Assembly: GCF_042453785.1 (NCBI RefSeq)
Contig: NC_091668.1
Location: forward strand, 11,862,001-11,926,000
DNA length: 64,000 bases
Direction of reading: 5' to 3'
From: Malus domestica
Lineage: Eukaryota > Streptophyta > Magnoliopsida > Rosales > Rosaceae
Below, one piece after another: positions 47,612 to 58,318 of the stretch (the first letter of the stretch is position 1; the number at the start of each line of letters is the position of its first letter). The translations under genes and the position numbers were made by a program. The notes beneath the pieces were generated by a model that had not been told where the DNA came from, searched no databases, and worked only from the letters and a program-made list of their open reading frames with translations.

Positions 47612-47727
47612 GCACGAGGCCTTTTGGGAGCTCACTAGCATCAGGTTCCATCGGAACTTCGAAGTTAAGCGAGTTCGCGCGAGAGCAATCCCAAGATGGG
47701 TGACCACTGGGAAGTTCTCGTGTGAGT
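47612..47727 (+). other. 5S rRNA-like domain in the Cassandra 5' LTR
   Basis: CCATCGGAACTTCGAAGTTA, AGCGAGTTCGC and AAGATGGGTGACC correspond to the 5S rRNA core, including the internal promoter A and C boxes. It is a domain of a mobile element and not a 5S gene of the ribosomal array. RNA polymerase III use is known for the family and not shown here. Confidence 0.85.
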
Positions 47728-47974
47728 TTATAGAAACAAAACCGTGAGGGTGTGGTTGGGGCCCAAGACGAACAATATTGTGCTACGGTAGAGTCGAGCT
47801 CGGGATGTGGTGGGGGCCCGACCCAAGATGTGATAATTTGGTATTAGAGCCAATTCTTGGTCAGAAGTGTGCCGACGAGGATGTCGGGCCCTAAGGGGGG
47901 TGGATTGTAACATCCCACATCGCCCAGAGGAGTGAATTCTATAAGCTTATATATATATTCCTATCTCTACCTAA

Positions 47975-48091
47975 CACGAGACATTTTGGGAGTCACTGGC
48001 TTCGGGTTCCATTGGAACTCCGAAGTTACGTGAGTTCGCACGAGAGCAATCCCAGGATGGGTGACCCATTGAGAAGTTCTCGTGTGAGTTC
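47975..48091 (+). other. 5S rRNA-like domain in the Cassandra 3' LTR
   Basis: The second LTR keeps the same 5S-like region (ATTGGAACTCCGAAGTTACG, CCCAGGATGGGTGACCC). The C box is intact, while the A box region has TTACGTGAG in place of TTAAGCGAG. Confidence 0.82.
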
Positions 48092-48300
48092 CCAGAAACA
48101 AAACCGTGAGGGCGTGGTCAGGGCCTAAAGCGGACAATATCATGCTACGGTGAAGTCGAGCCCGGGATGTGGTGGGGGCCCAGGTCGGGATATGATATTT
48201 AATCTCCTAATACTTGCAATATTTGTAACCAAACAGAAATTCTCGCTTAAAGCATGTTACCAAACAAGGATCTTCTTTGTCCACTCCATCTTTTGTCCTC

Positions 48301-48837
48301 CACAACCATAGTAGGTCCGACTATGGCTAACTCGTCGACTCCATTATCGTCAACTTGGTACAAGATTCTTCGGAACTACATGCCCGTTGCGGGAGGCCAT
48401 CTTCAGCAATCGTCGCTGTTCACAAGGAGGACGACAAGTCGATCTAGCCAGAGGGATTGGAGGTGGGTCGCTGGAAGGGAGAAGGATTGGTGGTGGGTTG
48501 CCATGGAAGAGAAGGATTAGTGGTGGGTCGCAGTGAAATTTGGTTGTTTGTTCAGATTTGAAAAAAAAAAGAAAAAAAAGAAAGGGTTTTCAAATGGGTA
48601 AATTATTGCTAGATAATTGTTTTTGTTTGTTCTTATGTTTGAAATGGGGTAGTGATGATGAGAGCACTGGCAGCCATGGCGTGGGGAGAGGATGGTTGGA
48701 GACGAAAGGAATATGTGGGATGTTTGGATGCATGGCTTACTTAAATAACGGGGTGTTTGGTTGCTAATTAAATAATGAAAAGTTGGACACGTGTTTTAAT
48801 TTTATTGGGCCACATCATAGTTGGTAAAAAGTGGATC
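48301..48837. other. Spacer with a GGTGGGTCGC-type repeat, no gene seen
   Basis: Units like GGTGGGTCGC(T/A)...GAAGGATT recur near 48460-48535. The open frames at 48254-48520 and 48540-48767 have biased composition and no domain. Confidence 0.4.
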
Positions 48838-48851
48838 CTCCTTAGTGAGGA

Positions 48852-49016
48852 GAAATTTTTTATTGTGACAAGAACAAGAGTGGTACACCACGTGTTTTTA
48901 TGTAAATGGTGAGAAATTTTATTTTTTAAGTTGTTAATTTTTTAACACATATATTCCATTATTTGTATAGTAACATGTGGTGTACCACTTCATGTGCTGA
49001 TCACACTGAAAAATCT
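48852..49016. mobile_element. Short MITE with long direct flanks
   Basis: Imperfect inverted arms are visible: left AGTGGTACACCACGTG near 48880, right CATGTGGTGTACCACTT near 48974. The 14-bp direct repeat CTCCTTAGTGAGGA flanks the element at 48838-48851 and 49017-49030. The 165-bp size and long duplication suggest a Mutator-type MITE, though 14 bp is longer than usual. Confidence 0.6.
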
Positions 49017-49099
49017 CTCCTTAGTGAGGACCCAAGTGTTGTCTTTGGTCAAATTTATAATGTTAGAATACTATGATGTGACAGTTATATCAGTAGTCC

Positions 49100-49308
49100 A
49101 AGCCTTGCAAAATGTCGACCATGGCATGCCATGCCTCGCAAAATGTCCATCATGGCATGCCAATGCTATGCCAATGTCATGCCAAGCCTCGCAAAATGTC
49201 GACCATGGCATGCCAATGACATGTCAAGCCTGACAAAATGTTGACATTGGCATGTCAAATATCGACCATGTCATGCCAATGACATGCCAACGGCATGCCA
49301 AGCCTCTT
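49100..49308. repeat. Minisatellite with CATGGCATGCCA units
   Basis: About five degenerate units combine GCCTCGCAAAATGTCGACC with ATGGCATGCCAATG. The array is rich in the palindrome GCATGC. There is no coding evidence. Confidence 0.82.
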
Positions 49309-49989
49309 AGTTAGATCCACCCAAGTGTTGTCTTTGGTCGAATTATTTCTTCACGGCCGAGTTTTTGCTACGCCCAAAGCTCTACTTTGTCCTTTAAAAT
49401 TCAAATTTCTCTATTTTACACCCGAAACTCCAATTTCGATCAATTATGCCATTTTCCGTCAAATTTGTCAATAAAAGACTAAAAATGGTAATATTCTGAT
49501 GTGACATTCATATCAGTAGTTAGGTTGAATTTATAATGTTAAAATACTGTAAAGAAATAATTTGTTCGAAGCAAGCAAACAGTAATGAAAGACTTAGATT
49601 TAGTTAAGGCGATCTAAAAATAGTTAAGCTGGGTGGATGGACAATATGTATATTCTTTCTACACTCAAATTTAAATCTTTATCTCCGTAATTTAGATACA
49701 ATATATTATATAGCTTGGATAAAAAAAAATTTTGCCTTGAGAAAAACAAAATTTTATAAGCTTTGCTGCATGACTTTTTCAAAATCGAATGGAAAAAAAT
49801 TAGGGTTTTGGTTTTGGGTGTGATAGCCAGCCCAATTTTCGAAGTAGTTCAAATACAAACGGGCCACAACAGGATCCGTCGGGTGTTACCGCCACCCGCC
49901 CTCTTCCCGCGCTGTCTTCAAGATTCAATCATCCATCCATGCTCCGATTTCCACCCATAAACCAATAAACGCAGCGTTTCAGAATCCAA
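49306..49989. other. Upstream region of the endonuclease V gene
   Basis: AT-rich spacer becoming GC-richer near 49860-49920. I see no strong TATA match near the start codon and no other gene. Confidence 0.4.
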
Positions 49990-52555
49990 ATGGAAAAGCT
50001 GTCACCTTCTTCTTCGTCTGTCGACCACAAAGCTTGGACAGAGTAAGCTGAAGAGCAGCAAAACTCATCAGTCATCACAAATTCTCCACATTTCTCAATT
50101 TTTGTATGCCAATTTTCTAACACAATTGAAAATTTCAGGGCCCAAGATTTGCTGAAGCAAAAATTGATTGCAGAAGATGATTTCTCATGGAGATTAGATT
50201 CAAAGTCAAACTCAAGGTCAATGGAGAGAGAGGAGGAGAAAGAGGAGGAGAGAGAGGAGGTGTTGAAGTATGTGGGAGGGGTTGATATAAGCTATTCAAA
50301 AGAAAACCCATCAATGGCATGTGGAATCCTTGTGGTTTTGGAGCTCAAAACTCTCCAAGTTGTGTATCAAGACTTCTGTGTTGTCACTCCCAATGTGCCT
50401 TATGTTCCTGGCTTCCTTGCCTTCAGAGAGGTCCAATTTTCATGTTATAGGTTTTCGCGAGTTCGAATCCGCCTTCCCCTAGTTTAGAATATCGTCTTGT
50501 TAAAAAGGAAAAATGCATTACATTTTTTTCCATGTCATGAATTTTGCATCCCTATTGATTGATGTAAGCGTTTTGGTTGTTTGATGTATTTGATTGTTTG
50601 TATTGATTAGGCCCCAGTGTTGCTTGAGCTTTTGGAGAAAATGAAAAACAACAATAGTCCTTTCTACCCACAGGTGACCGTTGCCCTTGCATTCTCTGGC
50701 TACACGAATTCGTTATAATGTTAGATATTTGAACTTGTTTAGAATTGCTTAAGAGTTTATCAGTAAGGTTTAATATTTGATTCTGGTTTTTCATTTTTAC
50801 ATATCAATGTCTTTTAACTTTATGCCAAATCTGGCAAGTTGGTACCTTACAATTTGGGTAAATAACAATGTTTATCCTTAATGTTAACAGCTTCTAATGG
50901 TTGATGGAAACGGAATACTTCATCCTCGAGGCAAGTCCTTTGACAAAAATCCCCGTGGACTATATGCTTACCCTTTTCAAATGAAAGCTAAATCACCGCT
51001 TTTTCTTATTTATATACTTCTGCTTTCAAATGTGATTTGTGACCTATGGGGGGAATGATGGTCTGAAATTGCTGAAAATATGGTTTGGGCACACTTTTAG
51101 GCCTAGTGAATCTTTTGCTCACTTCATTTAGAACCTGTTAGTTCAATTTTTCGTAACTTAGACGATACAATCTGTTAGAGTTCTGTCTTTACCTTTAGTT
51201 GATTGAGAGCAGTTGGCCCCTCACTCAACTCGAGATTTTTTTTAAAAAGGGTAGAGTTTGTTTTGTAGGTTTTGGCTTGGCTTGTCATCTTGGCATTCTG
51301 GCAAATCTACCAACTATTGGGATCGGAAAAAATGTAATACTGATAGTAAAAATTATATTACATCCATACCTTTCATAATCTGGGCTTTCTCTGCATGTCT
51401 AACTTTGAGAAATTTCTCTTGATATAAATTGAATTCATGAGTTGTGACAAAGTACCGTATTTCAGCTTCATCATGTTGATGGTCTAACACTATCCGGAGT
51501 GAAGCAGCTTCTCGAAGCCCAAGAAGACAGTGCTGAAGGTTTTATTACTTTGAAAGGATGTTCAGGCCGTACATGGGGAGCGGTAAGCATTATATAAGCT
51601 CTATTTCTCCTCTAATAACTGTTAAATTTTTTATTAAAATTTGATCTGCTATGGTATTTAAACTGTGATGGGAATCTTGAGCGGTTGGAGTGTAGTACAG
51701 GGAACTTGAAGATCCTTATCATTTTGGTTTTTGGTTTGTAACATTTTAGTTTATCTGAACAATCACAGACACTTTGATTAAAAAGTAGAGTGCCTTTGCC
51801 GGAACTATTTTCGCACTTTGCCTTGTGTTCTCAGTTTCAATCGATTCAATAAAACTGAAACGGCATTCTCTTTCTGTTTTTCAGGCAGCAAGATCTACAG
51901 GTGGCTCATTGAAACCTATATTTATTTCAACTGGTCACCGTATATCACTTGATACTGCCACCAGAATTGTGAAAATGACTTGCAAATTTCGTGTCCCTGA
52001 GCCTATCCGGCAGGTGAAAACCGGAACTCTTGGAATGTTTTCAGTGTTTCCATATTCACTACTTCCTGTTTCTTATTAATATGCTGGACATAAAAAGCTG
52101 CTTGTAGAGCAGATTCTGTGGTGAGGACAACCTTATATTATGGTTACAACACCTAGAATAAGCTTATTTTTTTAAACAACAATATACATTTGTATGCAGA
52201 TAATCTCTTCTAATTCCGCAATTGGTCCAGAAAATCTCAATGTGGCTTTCGTTATGTTGTGAGGTTGTTCATAATTTCTTTTTTCTTTCAGAAAGGTGAT
52301 TGTTTTTGTCGGTAAATAGACCACTTAATTTACCACAAACTAATGACAAAGATGTGTTCTAGTTCGCTTGTTCGCTAAAAAGTTTTGTTCGTCATTTTTT
52401 AGAACCACCGAGTTCGATTGTATTATTTCATTAGTTCATGTTATGTTTTGGAAATTATATTCAAGCTTTAGCTGATCCTTCTGATGTTGATGCAGGCTGA
52501 TATAAGATCTAGAGACTATCTTCGGAAGCATCAAACGAGAACATCCAAAGATTGA
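49990..52555 (+). CDS. ENDOV: Endonuclease V, 8 exons
   Basis: Coding exons: 49990-50042, 50139-50430, 50611-50673, 50891-50930, 51269-51333, 51466-51582, 51885-52013 and 52496-52555, giving 272 residues in continuous phase. The family cleaves DNA or RNA next to deaminated adenine (inosine). The metal-binding residues are visible: Asp67 in GGVDISY, Glu115 at the end of PYVPGFLAFRE, and Asp141 in LLMVDGNGILHPRG. The conserved blocks GFGLACHLGILANLPTIGIG, GNRI-type SGVKQLL and STGHRISLDTA follow. An acidic insertion (EREEEKEEEREE, 47-58) precedes the first block. The fourth intron starts with GC in place of GT (CGAG/GCAAGT). It is the family's usual length, so it is likely functional. Confidence 0.94.
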
Positions 52556-53066
52556 GTTTTGAAAATATGGCAAGTGCCCTGGTTACACCACCAGGCTTTC
52601 CAAGAGATCCACATCGCCATCTACACTTGAAGACAACGTTCTGAAGTCCATGACGTGCAATCAAGTATCCGAATTCGACGAAGTCCAATCAACGTTGGGA
52701 CAAGGAGGGGTGACAGTTGAGAAGTTTTGTAGACAACTTGGACAGTACGGAGGTCCCGGACTGCACTGACGGCTTAACATACTTCAGCACCTTCTCTATC
52801 GTCCTTTCTGTGCTTGCGCTTTTGGCTGCAGCTATTCTCCAGACGACATCATCGTCAACATTTTCGTCATCTTGTATAACGCTAGTACAACGCTAAACTA
52901 GCTGTAAAAATTTGATTACTAGAGCTGAAATCTCTAAATAAGTGATTGACGAATAAGCTAAGAGCGAAAAAACCGAATACCCTACTATGATCGGTCGATA
53001 TAAAAACACAAACACATGCGTACACATATGTATACACACAAAAATAGACATGATATGCATGCATTT
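52556..53066. other. Endonuclease V 3' untranslated region and spacer
   Basis: The region after the stop codon shows no further domain. A CA/TA-rich microsatellite-like stretch lies near 53000-53060, next to the second Cassandra. Confidence 0.45.
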
Positions 53067-53641
53067 TGTCACATCCCGGCCTGGGTTCCACCACATCCCG
53101 GGCCCGTTCTACCACCGTAGCACGATATTGTCCGCTTTGGGCTTACCATTGCCTCACGGTTTTGTTTTTGCTCAACTTCAGAGTTCCGATTGAACCCAAA
53201 GCAAGTGAGCTCTCAAAAGGTCTCGTGCTAGGTAGGGATGGGAATATACATTTAAGGATCACTCTCCTGGGCGATGTGGGATGTTACAATCCACCCCCTT
53301 AGGGGCCCGACGTCATTGTCGGCACACTTCCGTCCAGGGATTGGCTCTGATACCATTTGTCACATCTCGACCTGGGGTCCACCACATCTCGGGCCCGTTC
53401 CACCATCGTAGCACGATATTGTCCGCTTTGGGCTTACCATTCCCTCACGGTTTTGTTTTTGGGAACTCACGAGCAACTTCCCAGTGGGTCACCTATCCTG
53501 GCAGTGACCTCGTGCATTACTCGCTTAACTTCGGAATTCCGATGGAACCCAAAGCAAGTGAGCTCCCAAAAAGCCTCGTGCTAGGTAGGGATGAGAATAT
53601 ACATTTAAGGATCACTCTCCTGGGCGATGTGGGATGTTACA
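53067..53641 (-). mobile_element. Second Cassandra TRIM, inverted, with intact target duplication
   Basis: Read on the minus strand, the 5' LTR is 53641-53358 and the 3' LTR is 53288-53067. About 70 bp between them hold the primer binding site (TGGTATCAGAGCC, near 53355-53343) and the purine tract. The 5-bp duplication CATTT lies at 53062-53066 and 53642-53646. The 3' LTR is about 60 bp shorter because part of its 5S-like region is missing. Confidence 0.93.
53467..53575 (-). other. 5S rRNA-like domain in the second Cassandra 5' LTR
   Basis: On the minus strand CCATCGGAATTCCGAAGTTA and AGCGAGTAATGCACGAGGTC lead to AGGATAGGTGACCC. The C box has one change (GGATAGG in place of GGATGGG). The matching domain in the 3' LTR is largely deleted. 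Confidence 0.8.
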
Positions 53642-53649
53642 CATTTAGT

Positions 53650-54335
53650 ACTGGTTTAGTACTAAGGTGTTTTTATAAAAAGTGGTATAATAAAAAGCTG
53701 AGCTAAAAAAGGAGTTTGGTAAACACTTAAAAACAGCTTATTTTCACAGTTTTGGGTGCAAAAAAAAGCTGAAAACGTGAAGCAACAAAAATAAGCTTAT
53801 TCTCATAGTCAATGTTCTAAAAAACGCTAGGCGCTAGTCGGGCGGTAGGCTGGGGCCTAGCGCCTAGGCGGTTAGGCAGAGCTTAGGTGGACTAGGTGGA
53901 TTTAAGTAAATCTATTATATTTCGTGTAAATAAGTGTCTGTTTACACTTTAAATATATATAATTTCCTCATATACTACAAAATTGAATGATATATATATT
54001 ATGAAGTACTGGAACATAATAAAAACATGGGGAACAAAGATATAATGTGTGTTCATTTAAGTATGCAATAAGTCTCTTACAATTTATGAAAAAAATAAAA
54101 TGTAAAATGAAATTTATCTATTTTTTGTCTAAGTGATTCGTGACCTAGGCGGGTGCCTAGGAGGTCTAGGCGGACGCCTCAGTAGGTCTAGGTGCCATTT
54201 CTTAATTTTCAAACGCCTAGACATTAATCGGGGCAGTGGTCAGCCGCCTAGTGCCTAGGCGGGGATTTTTAGAACAGTCCTCACAGCACAACAAAAACAG
54301 TTTTTTTTTTCAAAACACAACAATATCAAACCAGT
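53650..54335. mobile_element. hAT-like MITE (family A) with another MITE nested in it
   Basis: The left end ACTGGTTTAGTA and the right end CAATATCAAACCAGT are imperfect inverted copies. The body (AACAGCTTATTTTCACAG, AATAAGCTTATTCTCATAG) matches the MITE at 25335-25702. The body is broken at about 53812 and resumes at about 54277. No 8-bp duplication is seen at the outer ends. Confidence 0.65.
53812..54277. mobile_element. CCTAGGCGG-rich inverted-repeat MITE, nested
   Basis: The left end TGTTCTAAAAAACGCTAGGC mirrors the right end (GCCTAGGCGGGGATTTTTAGAACA). Both arms hold several CCTAGGCGG palindromic units, so the element can fold back on itself. The host MITE sequence continues on both sides, with GTC repeated at the junctions, consistent with a very short target duplication. 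Confidence 0.72.
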
Positions 54336-54573
54336 GGTAAAAAATATATAAACCCTAATCACACTTCTAAGAGCAAGCTCTAGTTGCTAAACCAAAAAGC
54401 AGAAAATATGGAGAGAGAGAGAGAGAGAGTAACCTTTGGTGAATGAAAGAGGTGGCGGTCAGGGGTTATCTTTGGGTTTGGCTGAATTTATAATGGTAAA
54501 TTTGAACGAAATGTTTAAAGGAAGCAAAAGGTAAAAAAACCAAAAGGGAAGTCTGTTTTTTGGCTGTATAGCT

Positions 54574-54667
54574 GCATGCCAGTCCATTAACATTAAACGA
54601 CTACTCTGTGATCACTCACAACACCGAAGGCTACGAGTACTTGTTTAATGTTAATGGACTGGCATGC
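54574..54667. repeat. Perfect 25-bp inverted repeat with 44-base loop
   Basis: The left arm at 54574-54598 begins GCATGCCAGTCCATTAACAT. It is exactly complementary to the right arm at 54643-54667, which ends in TTAATGGACTGGCATGC. The stem extends by a few imperfect pairs. There is no coding frame in the loop. I know of no family for it. Confidence 0.9.
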
Positions 54668-55401
54668 AACTACAGTTAAACATTTCATTTGTTCAAATTT
54701 ATTGTAGTTGCATGTCAGGTGGCCACACAGCCACACAAACAAAAGCACCCCTACCCCCACTGCCACCCCCTGATTTTTCCACTCAAAACCCGACATTATT
54801 GTGTCTCACCCCTCTCACACAAAATGAAGAGGCCCACATCAACGATGACCACACTTAAGACCTTCTCCTCTTGAGGGTTGATTTGACCAAATATTTTTTT
54901 ATTGGAGATGGTCTAAGTGAAACGTATTTTGATTTTAAGCCATTACTTTATAATTTAGGATTATATAGGAGAACTCAAATATACCAAACCCACCCCCCCA
55001 CCAAATCTCTGACCTTAGGAAAGAGCAAATGGCACTTAAAACCCTAGGCTAATTGGATGAAGAGTGACATGAGCTATGCTAACTAGCTAATTTGAAGATC
55101 TAAATAGAAAGTACGTAGTGTAACGCATGACATTTTAGTTACTCTCTGTCACATTTCCAAATAAATTCGCCTATTTAAAAGGTAAAATGGTCAATTTAGA
55201 TCCTTTCAACGAAAATTAAAGATCGAGTTTGATTTGTTCAAGGTTTAGGGTTGATGACAGAAAACAGAGACTTCAATTTGTTGTGTATATTGACTGATTA
55301 ATGCTACACAAATATGAGTTCATTCAGCCCCAACTGTGCTTGACAATCCTGAGTAGTGTATATATTATTTTACACCAATAATATACACAAAAAAAAAAAA
55401 A
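54668..55401. other. Spacer and GH17 3' untranslated region, no other gene seen
   Basis: AT-rich DNA with a piece GGAGATGGTCTAAG near 54904 that resembles a Harbinger-type terminus but has no partner. The right end is probably the 3' untranslated region of the GH17 gene. Confidence 0.4.
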
Positions 55402-58222
55402 TCACAGAACTGTATACAGGAACATAAACACAAACACCACCAATCCTAAATAACTAGGCTTTTCAAGGGAGCCAGCTCTGCCGTTCACACTAGACGAATA
55501 AGATGATCGGATCATGATACTAAATTTGCAGTTTCCAGTAGATGGATCACTCGTGGTGGTAGTCGAAAGGTTTGGAAACTTGCAGGCAGTATCCAGCTGA
55601 TCATTCATTTGATAGTAACTGTTAAATGCGTATGAAATGTTGCCGCGAGCATCCAAATCTCCACATGAAGTTCCATATCCAAGACTGGTGCAATCAGCAT
55701 TTGAACAAGCGTAGCTCACGCTTAGCGCCACTTCTGGATCATCAAGACTTGCTGAGGGCGACATGACACACCATTTCTTTTCCAGATATTGAACGCCGCT
55801 TGCTCCTATTAATCCATTCAAGCCTGTAGTTCCTAGACTGAGCTGATACTTGGGGGTTCCGTCATAGTAAAACAGCCCCCAATGGCGTTCAAAGTTACCC
55901 GGCTGAATGCTCTTGGCATCTTCATCGATGAGGCTAAATAAGTAGGCGTCCACAGGGCCGCTTCTCATTGGAGTCCCTGCATTGTTCTTGATATGGGACA
56001 TAAACCCTTGGTTGAACCGCTGGGCATACTGTAAATTTGCATTGCGGTCCCCATCTGTAGGCCAACCGATCTCTCCAACAATTATGGACAAGTTTCCAAA
56101 TCCGTTCTTCTGCAATGCCCATACAAGGGTGTCGTGGTTTGCATCAAATACATTGTTGTAGATTCTTCCATTGTCGTTAATGGGACTTGAGTATCCATTG
56201 AAGAAGGCGTAATCAGCAGGGAAACTGGGATCATTGTAGAGGCTTATGAAGGGATAGATATTGACGGTGAATGCAGCACCGTTGTCGCTCAAGAACTTGA
56301 CAATTTCCACCACGAGATCCTTGGTGTCTGGTCGGAAGTCTCCATTAGAAGGTAGGTCTGAGCCACTGCTGTCATAGATGTCAGCGTTGAGGGGAATCGT
56401 GACCTTAACCTGATTGCTCACACCAGCTTTTATGAGAGCTGACTGAATATTCTGAAGGGCAGGAAATATTGTTGGAATATAGGTTCCATTGTATGTTGAC
56501 AACAATGGTTCATTCCCCACTGCCGCATACCTTGCAGAGAATGTATGAAACAGGTAAGATCTCGAGAGATAAACTACACGTAAAACATTTAGTTATAACT
56601 GGAAAGGCTGATATGATAAGAAAAAACAGTAACAACTAAGAAAGGAAAAGGTTCGCCTCCCCACCTTCTGGAACAGTTTTTCCTGATCATGAAATTTAGA
56701 GAATGTCTGCCACTATTATTCTTCAGTTCAATTTCAATATAGCTAATAGATTATGATTAGAATATGCTATATAACAGAATCTAAGTTAATAGAAAGGGGT
56801 TCATATTTAAATTTGTACGAGACTATAACCGATCGGAAATGTTTCATGCTGTAGGCATTGTTATTCAAATTTCATGAACGTTATTTCCTGCGCTGCAGCA
56901 TGATTGTACTTTGTTAGATGGATGTGGCTTTCTCTTGACTATTTACAGTGAAGACTAATTCAAAACAGCTAAAAAAGGGCTTTATTTACAAAGCCATCTA
57001 ATGATAAAATCGACTTTCAACTAAAAACCACCACCTGAAATGTACTTAAACAAGGCAGAAGGATGAAGCATCATCACCTGAGTACTGAAACATTCAATTG
57101 AAATAACCTTGGAATGACAGGGGTGGTATACCGCAATATGCAGTTTTGTAGAGAGATGCTCCAACTAGCTATTGCAAGGAGGTTCAAACCTTTAAAACTA
57201 AGGGGATCCCTGTGGAAAGTCAATGAGAAACTCCTAAATAGGTGAGTTTAACACTAGAGAGTGGTGGCTCAAGCGTTGCAAACCACTCTGCTACTAAACA
57301 GAAGTCCTACTTTTCTAATAATTGTTCATTTCACTGAAAAGCATCAGAGATGCAACTGAACCGAACCGCATTGCTGGAAATACTAGTCAAAATAAATTCG
57401 AACTCTAAAACCAAAGGACAGGTCAGGCAAGGTTCTAGCGGGATGAGATGATGGCTGATAGCGTGAAAAAGGCTCTAGGCTTCTAGCTTCCCCATATCAT
57501 CTTTCGATCACGAAGAATGAATTACATAGCAGCTCATCAAGAAGTTGATTTCCTAGAAGCAATAAGATCACACACACACCTCTCTAATGGATTCATTTGC
57601 ATAGAGGCAAAAACCAAGGAAACTATCTTATAAGCATTCATAAACTAAGATTTGGGTACCGAAAAAGAATCTACGGGCCTTTCGATAACCACGTACTTTT
57701 CCTCTATTTAGCATAAAAATTGAAAACTAAAAACGAAATTATTATCAAACTGCGCTAATGTTCAGGCTTCTCACTATTCTATTAGATCAATTATATGCAT
57801 AGCTGCACATTTCTATGTAACTCCAATTGAAGAAACCCAATTTAAATCACATGTTCTATTAGAGAGAGAATTTACCTAATATCCACACCATTGGAGACAT
57901 GTGAGGAGACATTCTTGGAAACCCATTTCTCAGCTGCCTGCTTACTGTTAGCCAAAGAATACAGCATCTCATTTGGAATCCCAACCATCACCTGAATCCC
58001 AGACTTGCTCAAAGCATTCAGAATATCCGAATCGGCATCGAAAAGCTTGACCTTTTGGATCCCGTTGTCCTTCAACATCTTCACAATTGTTGCTGGTGGG
58101 AGAGGGTGTGTTAACTGTGTCCCCCAGTTCACCCCAATCCCAACTACTAATCCCACCCCAAGATTTAAGAACAAGAAGGCAATACTTAGGCCTCTAAAGC
58201 CCATACCTTTCAGCAACCCCAT
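55402..58222 (-). CDS. GPI-anchored glucan endo-1,3-beta-glucosidase (GH17 with X8/CBM43)
   Basis: Exon 1 is 58222-57876 and exon 2 is 56530-55402, joined in phase over a 1.35-kb GT-AG intron, giving 491 residues. A signal peptide ([18 protein letters not shown]) precedes the mature start IGVNWGTQ. The GH17 domain shows the acid/base Glu123 in AVGNEP and the nucleophile Glu269 in [10 protein letters not shown]. An X8/CBM43 carbohydrate-binding domain starts near residue 368 (KKWCV) and has the usual cysteines. A Ser-rich stretch and hydrophobic C-terminus ([16 protein letters not shown]) fit a GPI signal. The enzyme should cut beta-1,3-glucan (callose) at the cell surface. It resembles Arabidopsis glucanase 5/6 types. 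A start 96 bases further upstream (58318) is open, but the added part blocks the signal peptide. Confidence 0.94.
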
Positions 58223-58318
58223 CAAAACCCTTTGGGAATTTGAGTTGAAAACTGGTTTTGGAAGTAAAGTGAGGGAATTTAAGAGAAGGGTTTGAATCTT
58301 TAGAGCTAAAGTTTGCAA

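Larger units (their letters stand above)
47543..48197 (+). mobile_element. Cassandra TRIM retrotransposon
   Basis: Two LTRs (47543-47835 and 47906-48197), each with a 5S rRNA-like domain, flank only 70 bp. The internal piece starts with a primer binding site (TTGGTATTAGAGCC, initiator-Met type) and ends with a purine tract (CTAAGGGGGGTGGAT). This layout defines Cassandra, which encodes no protein and moves with the help of other elements. No clear 5-bp target duplication is seen (CGTGA against TTTAA), which may reflect mutation or exchange between copies. Confidence 0.93.
47262..48300. repeat. Tandem duplication of about 180 bp, second copy split by Cassandra
   Basis: The first unit (about 47265-47440) runs AATTTACTCACCAAACTATG to CTCCATCTTTTGTC. 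The second unit starts near 47485 with the same sequence, is broken at 47543 by Cassandra, and resumes at 48198 with CTCCTAATACTTGCAATATT to CTCCATCTTTTGTC near 48297. The first unit therefore shows the empty site. Confidence 0.85.

Noticed and set aside
47612..48091. 5S rRNA genes
   Set aside because: The 5S-like stretches lie within LTRs that have a primer binding site and purine tract between them, so they are Cassandra domains.
49100..49308. CRISPR array
   Set aside because: The units are degenerate and contiguous, without unique spacers, and the DNA is a plant nuclear genome.
52882..53706. Open frames over the second Cassandra
   Set aside because: Cassandra encodes no protein; the frames overlap both LTRs and repeat the same residues.
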